From an uncultured Treponema sp. (lineage in GTDB: Bacteria > Spirochaetota > Spirochaetia > Treponematales > Treponemataceae): a DNA stretch of 9,333 nt. The number at the start of each line of letters is the position of its first letter. Within the stretch, counting starts at the first letter, position 1. This document shows positions 5,315-9,333 of the stretch, piece by piece. Position numbers and translations under genes: made by a program. The stretch covers positions 1-9,333 of the forward strand of contig CAMNGY010000026.1 in assembly GCA_946538795.1 (NCBI GenBank), given 5' to 3'. The notes under the pieces are model-generated. The model searched no databases, was not told where the DNA came from, and saw only the letters and a program-made list of their open reading frames with translations.

Positions 5315-7179
5315 TAGGCCCCGGGTTTCCCGATCCTGAACTGGGTTTCGTACAGCTGGGTATATACGCCCCCGGCCCCGACCAGGTCCCCGTGGGTGCC
5401 GCGCTCCGCTATCATGCCGTCCTTCACGACCAGAATCTCGTCGGCGGCCAGGATGGTGGACAGGCGGTGGGCTATGAGGATGCTGGTCCGCGAGTCTATG
5501 AGAGGGTCTATGGCGTCCTGTATCTTGCGTTCGGAGATTGAGTCCAGCGCGCTGGTGGCCTCGTCGAATATGAGCAGGGCGGGGTCCTTGAGCAGGACGC
5601 GGGCTATGGAGATCCGCTGCTTCTCGCCGCCGGAGAGCTTGAGCCCCCGGTTGCCCACCAGGCTGTCCAGCCCTTTTTCCTGGGAGCTCACGAAGTCCCA
5701 GATGTTTGCCGTGCGGCAGGCTTCCTCCAGGTCCTGCTCGCTCGCATCCGGCCTTGCGTAGAGCAGGTTGTCGCGGATTGTCCCGTTGAAAAGGTATGTT
5801 TCCTGGCTCACGATTCCTATGTTCCGCCTCAGGTAGCCAAGGTCCAGCCTGCGCACGTCTATGCCGTCAAAGCTTACGCTTCCTGCCGTCACGTCGTACA
5901 GGCGGGGAATCGGGTGCACCATCGTGCTCTTGCCCGAACCGGAAGGCCCCACTATGGCGATGCTCTTGCCGGGTTCCAGCGTGAACGAGATGTCCCTGAG
6001 GATCTGCCGCTCCGGGCTGTATGAGAAGCACACGCGGTCAAAGACGACCCGGCCCCGGGCCTGGCTTCCGCTTCCGTCCGTGGCCGTCCTGCCTGCTCCT
6101 TGCCCGTCTTGGTCCGGTATGATTGCGTCCGGGGCGTTCTGTATGTCTGCCGGCATGTCCATGTACTCGAAGATGCGGGTGAACATGGCCATGCTGCGTA
6201 TCCAGTCTACGTGGAGGTTCAGGAGCTGGTTCACCGGGCCGTACATCTTGCCCAGCAGGGCGACGAACACGGTTATGTCGCCCACGGTGAGCGAGCCGTC
6301 ACCCCTCATGATAAGCAGTCCGCCTGCCAGGTAGAGCAGCATGGGGCCGATGCTCGCGAATGTGGACAGGGCGACGCGGAACCAGCGGCCTGCCATGCCT
6401 TCGCGGATGTTCAGCCTGACCATCCGGCGGTTGGCCTCCTCGTAGCGCGCGTATTCGTCCGCTTCCTTGCCGAAGAGCTTGACCAGGAGCTGCCCGCTGA
6501 CTGAAAGTGTCTCGTTCAGTATGCCGTTTATCTCGTCGCCGCATTCCTGGGCTTCCCGTGTGAGCGTCCAGCGGGTCTTGCCCGCGCTCCTTGTGGGGAT
6601 GATGAAGAGGGGGATGATAAGCACGCCGAGCGTGGCGAGCATCCAGTTCTTCTGGTACATCGCGGCCAGGGCGACGATGAGGGTTATGCTGTTGGAAAGG
6701 ATGTTCGCGAGCGTGCCGCTGATGGTCTGCTGCACGCCGGAGATGTCGCTCGTCATGCGGGTGATTATGTCGCCCTGCTTGTGGCTGGTGAAGAAGGACT
6801 GTGACATGTGCTGCAGGTGGGCGTACATGGCGTTGCGCATGTCGTAGGTGATGTGCTGGGCTATCCAGCTGTTCAGGTAGCTTTCAAGCACCCCTATAAG
6901 GTTGGCCGCGAGGGTTACGGCGAGCGACATGAGGATCAGGGTGACCAGGGCACGGAAATTTTGGCCGATCAGCCCTTCGTCAATTATCCGGCCGGTAAGG
7001 ACGGCCGGGGTCAGGCTGAGCGAGGACGACACCGCGATCGCCACAAGCACCAGCAGCATCTGCTTCCAGTAGGGGCGCAGGTAGGACAGGACCCGCCTGA
7101 GCAGGGCTCCCGTCACTTTGGGGCGGTTGGCCTTCTCCTCCTCGGTGAGGAAGGCTCTCCCGAATCCGCGCCCCGCCAT
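5314..7179 (-). CDS. ABC exporter half-transporter (fused permease and ATPase)
   Basis: The product has 621 residues, typical of MsbA/MDR-type half-transporters that work as dimers in the inner membrane. The permease part has about six hydrophobic segments (near 39-56, 77-98, 159-178, 181-196, 270-291 and 297-313). The ATPase part begins near 377. It has Walker A GPSGSGKST (411-419), Q-loop Gln459, signature LSGGE (515-519), Walker B LLIFDEATSALD (535-546) and switch His571. All catalytic motifs are intact, so it should be active. After Walker A it reads MVHPIPRLYD, where MVNLIPRLYD-like wording is usual, a small oddity. A polar, Gly-rich linker (about 345-375) is long. The ATG follows the TatD stop with one base between, and its GAGGA ribosome site lies inside tatD, so translation is probably coupled. 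Substrate (lipid, drug or peptide) cannot be told from sequence. Confidence 0.95.
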   Translation of the reverse strand: MAGRGFGRAFLTEEEKANRPKVTGALLRRVLSYLRPYWKQMLLVLVAIAVSSSLSLTPAVLTGRIIDEGLIGQNFRALVTLILMSLAVTLAANLIGVLESYLNSWIAQHITYDMRNAMYAHLQHMSQSFFTSHKQGDIITRMTSDISGVQQTISGTLANILSNSITLIVALAAMYQKNWMLATLGVLIIPLFIIPTRSAGKTRWTLTREAQECGDEINGILNETLSVSGQLLVKLFGKEADEYARYEEANRRMVRLNIREGMAGRWFRVALSTFASIGPMLLYLAGGLLIMRGDGSLTVGDITVFVALLGKMYGPVNQLLNLHVDWIRSMAMFTRIFEYMDMPADIQNAPDAIIPDQDGQGAGRTATDGSGSQARGRVVFDRVCFSYSPERQILRDISFTLEPGKSIAIVGPSGSGKSTMVHPIPRLYDVTAGSVSFDGIDVRRLDLGYLRRNIGIVSQETYLFNGTIRDNLLYARPDASEQDLEEACRTANIWDFVSSQEKGLDSLVGNRGLKLSGGEKQRISIARVLLKDPALLIFDEATSALDSISERKIQDAIDPLIDSRTSILIAHRLSTILAADEILVVKDGMIAERGTHGDLVGAGGVYTQLYETQFRIGKPGA

Positions 7180-7180
7180 G

Positions 7181-7972
7181 TCAGCTTTCCTCGCTTTCGT
7201 CCAGGCCGAAGGCCCTGCAGGAGTTGGCCCACAGCTTGTCCGCCAGCTCCTCCAGGCTCATCTGGAGCATCTGGGCCAGGAATTCCGCCGTCGCGGGCAG
7301 GTAGGAAGGCATGGTCCTCTTGCCCCTGTATTTTGCGGGGACCATGAAGGGGCTTTCCGTTTCTATGAGCATCCTGTCGGTGGGGATGTTCAGCACCGTC
7401 TCGTGCAGGTTCTGCGCGTTGCGGTAGGTCAGGTTGCCCGCGAAAGAGAAGTACACGTTCAGGCCCGCGTCCAGGCACTGCCTGGCATATTTCGCGTTCT
7501 CGCTGTAGCAGTGGAACACAGCCCCCTTTGACGGGATGCGGTCGCGCAGGATCTCGTATATGTCCTTGCCTGCCCCCCGGTTGTGTATGATGACCGGTTT
7601 GTCCAGGCTCTGGGCCATTTCCAGCTGGGCGATGAACAGCTCTATCTGGCTCTTCTTGTCGCCGTACTGCTTCTCATAGTCCAGGCCGGTCTCGCCTATG
7701 GCCACCACCTTGGGCAGCTTCACGCTTTCTTCTATTATACTGCGCCAGTTGTCGCCGGGCGCGACGACCTCCGCCGGGCTGACACCCACGGCGTGGAAAA
7801 CTGATTTCCGTGTCTTGAGCAGGACATATTCCTTCTTGAAGTCATGGAGGCTGTTGTTTATTGAGATAATCCGTTTTACCCCGGCCAGCTCCGCTTCTTT
7901 TATGGCGCGGTATTGCTTGATGGAGTCCTCGAAGAGCAGCCCGATGTGGGCGTGCGTGTCAAAAAAATGCAT
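7181..7972 (-). CDS. TatD family metal-dependent hydrolase
   Basis: The product has 263 residues in the TIM-barrel amidohydrolase fold of the TatD/YcfH DNase family, which includes Mg-dependent 3'-5' exonucleases. Motifs in order are DTHAH (His7, His9), GETGLDYE (Glu94), PVIIHNRGAGKD (His130), FHCYSEN (His154) and MLIETESPFMVP. In the last motif the usual TDSP Asp, a metal and catalytic ligand, is Glu206. The start was chosen because GAGG (7982-7979) lies six bases before the second ATG of an ATG-ATG pair (7975-7970). The first ATG is only three bases away, and a TTG at 8047 would add 25 residues unlike the family. It heads an operon with the ABC exporter, driven by a promoter 200 bases upstream. 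Cytoplasmic. The role with the exporter is unknown. Confidence 0.92.
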   Translation of the reverse strand: MHFFDTHAHIGLLFEDSIKQYRAIKEAELAGVKRIISINNSLHDFKKEYVLLKTRKSVFHAVGVSPAEVVAPGDNWRSIIEESVKLPKVVAIGETGLDYEKQYGDKKSQIELFIAQLEMAQSLDKPVIIHNRGAGKDIYEILRDRIPSKGAVFHCYSENAKYARQCLDAGLNVYFSFAGNLTYRNAQNLHETVLNIPTDRMLIETESPFMVPAKYRGKRTMPSYLPATAEFLAQMLQMSLEELADKLWANSCRAFGLDESEES

Positions 7973-8172
7973 CATTTTCCTCTGTTCCCTATGCACAAAA
8001 ACAAAGTAGGGCTTCCTGACCTGCCTCCCTTCATGGAAGGCACGCAAGATTCCCTACAATCACTGAGTATAAAACGGACATCCTGGCTGGCTTGCCCCCT
8101 GGATGTTCCCGGACTATCTTACCCTGGCCCTGCAAAAAAACAGGGTTGGGGATAAAATCTTATTCCCTTGTT
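7973..8172 (-). promoter_or_regulatory. Long, foldable 5' leader of the tatD-ABC operon
   Basis: From the predicted start site near 8172 to the tatD ATG is about 200 bases with no family-like coding. Pairings visible: ACCCTG/CAGGGT (8121-8126/8141-8146), which competes with CCCTG/CAGGG (8128-8132/8141-8145); ACATCC/GGATGT (8078-8083/8101-8106); CCTTC/GAAGG (8028-8032/8036-8040); and GTAGGG/CCCTAC (8006-8011/8052-8057), which encloses the previous stem. I do not recognise any known riboswitch consensus. The structure could be regulatory or incidental. Confidence 0.4.
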
Positions 8173-8178
8173 ACCGAT

Positions 8179-8207
8179 ATTCTAGCATAGCGGTTGTTTC
8201 CTGTCAA
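8179..8207 (-). promoter_or_regulatory. Promoter of the tatD-ABC operon
   Basis: On the minus strand, a perfect -35 TTGACA (8207-8202) is followed by a 17-base spacer and -10 TAGAAT (8184-8179, five of six). The expected start is near 8172. It is divergent from the M23 gene promoter, about 55 bases away. Confidence 0.85.
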
Positions 8208-8261
8208 ATGAATTTACCTATAATAAGGAAAAGGGTTGATTATTTGTCGTTGAACTGCTAC

Positions 8262-8267
8262 TATAAT
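8262..8267 (+). promoter_or_regulatory. -10 element upstream of the M23 peptidase gene
   Basis: A perfect TATAAT. The expected start near 8274 would leave a leader of about 37 bases that contains the AAGGAG ribosome site. No good -35 is seen at 16-18 bases; TTGATT at 8236-8241 is 20 bases away. Because the ATG at 8266 overlaps this box, that ATG cannot be the translation start if the promoter is real. Confidence 0.55.
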
Positions 8268-8297
8268 GATTAGACTGCCTGTAGAAGGCTGTGTGAA

Positions 8298-8303
8298 AAG
8301 GAG
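8298..8303 (+). promoter_or_regulatory. Ribosome binding site that fixes a GTG start for the M23 gene
   Basis: AAGGAG followed by seven bases and GTG at 8311-8313. The upstream in-frame ATG at 8266 has no such site and would add 15 residues that do not resemble the family N-terminus. Confidence 0.85.
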
Positions 8304-8310
8304 TTTCCCC

Positions 8311-9324
8311 GTGGCCCGCACGAGAAGATATAAAAATTTTGAGGAAAACTTTGTCTCCCGTATAGGTGGCGGGCTGGCCAGCTTTTTCGCCGTCATTGGC
8401 CGCGGGCTGGCGAAGGTCTTCCGCGTTTTCGACGAAAAGGTTACCGTCATGCTCGTGCCCCATTCCAACGGCCGGGCTTTCAGCATTCAGACCAACGTCT
8501 TTGCCATGGTCATGGGCTTCATCCTTCTGGGCGGCATCACCGGCTCCTTCGTCTATTTCAACAAGCGGGCAATAGGCAGCGAGCTGGAGAACAGGCGGCT
8601 CAGGGCCGAGAACAGGGAGACTCTGGCGTCTTTGGACGAGCTTCGCGATGAGAACGACAACCTGCTCAAGAGCGCACGCCGCTTCCAGGCATCGCTTTCC
8701 ACGACGCTTTCCCTGCTGGGAATAAGCGACGGCGGGTCCAGCATGGAGGGCGTGACCGGAAACGGGGACCTTTCCTCCCTGTTCAGCAGCCAGGACCTGG
8801 CTTCCGGCTCCCTTCAGGAGACCCAGGACGTGCGGCAGCTTACGGCATACCTGGACAGCGCGGTGCAGCCCGTGGAGGAAATAGGGCGGATGCTTGAGAA
8901 CCAGGGCTCCCTCTTCACGGACATACCTAACATCTGGCCGGTCAAGAACGGCATAGGCCACATATCCATGAGCTTCGGCCAGCACATTCATCCCATAACC
9001 AAGCAGTGGTACATACACAAGGGAACGGACTTCAGCACCTGGCGCACGGGCGATCCCGTGGTGGCGACAGCCAACGGCCAGATAGTTTCGGTCGGCAATG
9101 ACGCCACGTTCGGCCTTTCCGTCATAATCAAGCACAAATACGGCATTTATACGCGTTACGCCCACCTGAACACGATACGGGTCCGCAAGGGCGATGACGT
9201 CACGCAGGGGCAGATAATCGGGACGATAGGCAACACCGGCATAACGACCGGTCCCCACCTGCATTATGAGGTCCACATCGGCTCGTCCGTCGTTGATCCT
9301 GCCAAGTACATAAACATAAAGTAG
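8311..9324 (+). CDS. Membrane-anchored M23 (LytM-type) peptidoglycan endopeptidase
   Basis: With the GTG start the product has 337 residues. A basic, Phe/Gly-rich cytoplasmic N-terminus covers about 1-61, with a VMLVPHSNGRAFSIQ block like that of other spirochaete M23 proteins. One transmembrane segment covers about 62-83 and a coiled coil about 88-125. A variable Ser/Gly-rich spacer runs to about 175. The M23 domain occupies about 215-335. Zinc ligands and catalytic residues are present: HKGTD (His236, Asp240), YAHL (His284-285 region) and GPHLHYE (HLH at about 316-318). The enzyme is therefore predicted to be active on cross-links or stem peptides of periplasmic peptidoglycan, with a part in cell shape or division. 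The gene is complete and divergent from the tatD-ABC operon. In spirochaetes such genes often precede a bactofilin gene; nothing beyond 9333 can be seen. Confidence 0.93.
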   Translation: MARTRRYKNFEENFVSRIGGGLASFFAVIGRGLAKVFRVFDEKVTVMLVPHSNGRAFSIQTNVFAMVMGFILLGGITGSFVYFNKRAIGSELENRRLRAENRETLASLDELRDENDNLLKSARRFQASLSTTLSLLGISDGGSSMEGVTGNGDLSSLFSSQDLASGSLQETQDVRQLTAYLDSAVQPVEEIGRMLENQGSLFTDIPNIWPVKNGIGHISMSFGQHIHPITKQWYIHKGTDFSTWRTGDPVVATANGQIVSVGNDATFGLSVIIKHKYGIYTRYAHLNTIRVRKGDDVTQGQIIGTIGNTGITTGPHLHYEVHIGSSVVDPAKYINIK

Positions 9325-9333
9325 CCGATGTCC

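Noticed and set aside
7973..8047. TTG start giving a 288-residue TatD
   Set aside because: The extra 25 residues are unlike the family, and a ribosome site sits just before the internal ATG pair.
8121..8146. ACCCTG/CAGGGT hairpin as an intrinsic terminator
   Set aside because: The run of A/T is in the loop, not after the stem, on either strand.
7973..8172. SRP RNA or a known riboswitch in the tatD leader
   Set aside because: GGTCAGGAAG looks faintly like the SRP domain IV core, but the conserved GGTCCGGAAGGAAGC pattern is absent, and no riboswitch core could be matched.
8266..8310. ATG start for the M23 gene at 8266
   Set aside because: It overlaps a perfect TATAAT box and has no ribosome site, whereas the in-frame GTG at 8311 has AAGGAG at ideal spacing.
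8218..9276. 352-codon minus-strand frame opposite the M23 gene
   Set aside because: The plus strand has intact M23 catalytic motifs. The antisense frame has no family features and no ribosome site.

Overview
The window looks like chromosomal DNA from a spirochaete, most likely a Treponema-type host or environmental species with fairly high G+C. This rests on the architecture and wording of several proteins: a membrane-anchored LytM/M23 peptidase with a cytoplasmic preamble, an HU-like DNA-binding protein of the DUF4469-associated type, a DUF4422 glycosyltransferase-like protein, and an AAA ATPase with a PD-(D/E)XK tail. It is an inference from remembered family resemblance, since no search could be run.

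Left part (1-2503). A minus-strand HU-like DNA-binding gene runs off the left edge. About 410 bases without a recognisable gene follow, then a compact array of four different hairpins (837-1012). The array ends three bases before a strong promoter (TTGAAT, 17 nt, TATAAT). That promoter would start transcription almost at the A of an ATG, giving a leaderless mRNA for an AAA ATPase. The ATPase is broken: an internal deletion at the Walker A loop removed roughly 60 residues and shifted the frame. The hairpin array is the strongest candidate for something undescribed.

Middle (2504-5134). A 508-residue plus-strand protein joins a nucleotide-binding-like N-terminus, a methyltransferase-like middle and a C-terminal DUF4422 domain. 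A G7 tract and an exact 18-bp tandem repeat lie at the first junction. It converges, with a 14-base gap, on a minus-strand peroxide-defence operon: a thiol glutathione peroxidase gene followed by an OhrR-type MarR regulator. The operon promoter (TTGACA, 17 nt, TACAAT) has a perfect 17-bp palindrome of the OhrR-box type over its -10 element, so a complete organic-peroxide sensing and autoregulatory loop can be read from the sequence.

Right part (5135-9333). A degenerate ~19-bp then 24-bp tandem repeat lies just after, and slightly over, the stop codon of a minus-strand ABC exporter half-transporter. The exporter is preceded in the same operon by a TatD-family metal-dependent hydrolase (one base between stop and start). 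The operon promoter (TTGACA, 17 nt, TAGAAT) is 200 bases upstream of the TatD start, leaving a long, foldable leader. Divergent from it is a plus-strand M23 peptidase gene with a GTG start, complete to its stop at 9324. No tRNA, rRNA, CRISPR array or insertion sequence was seen.
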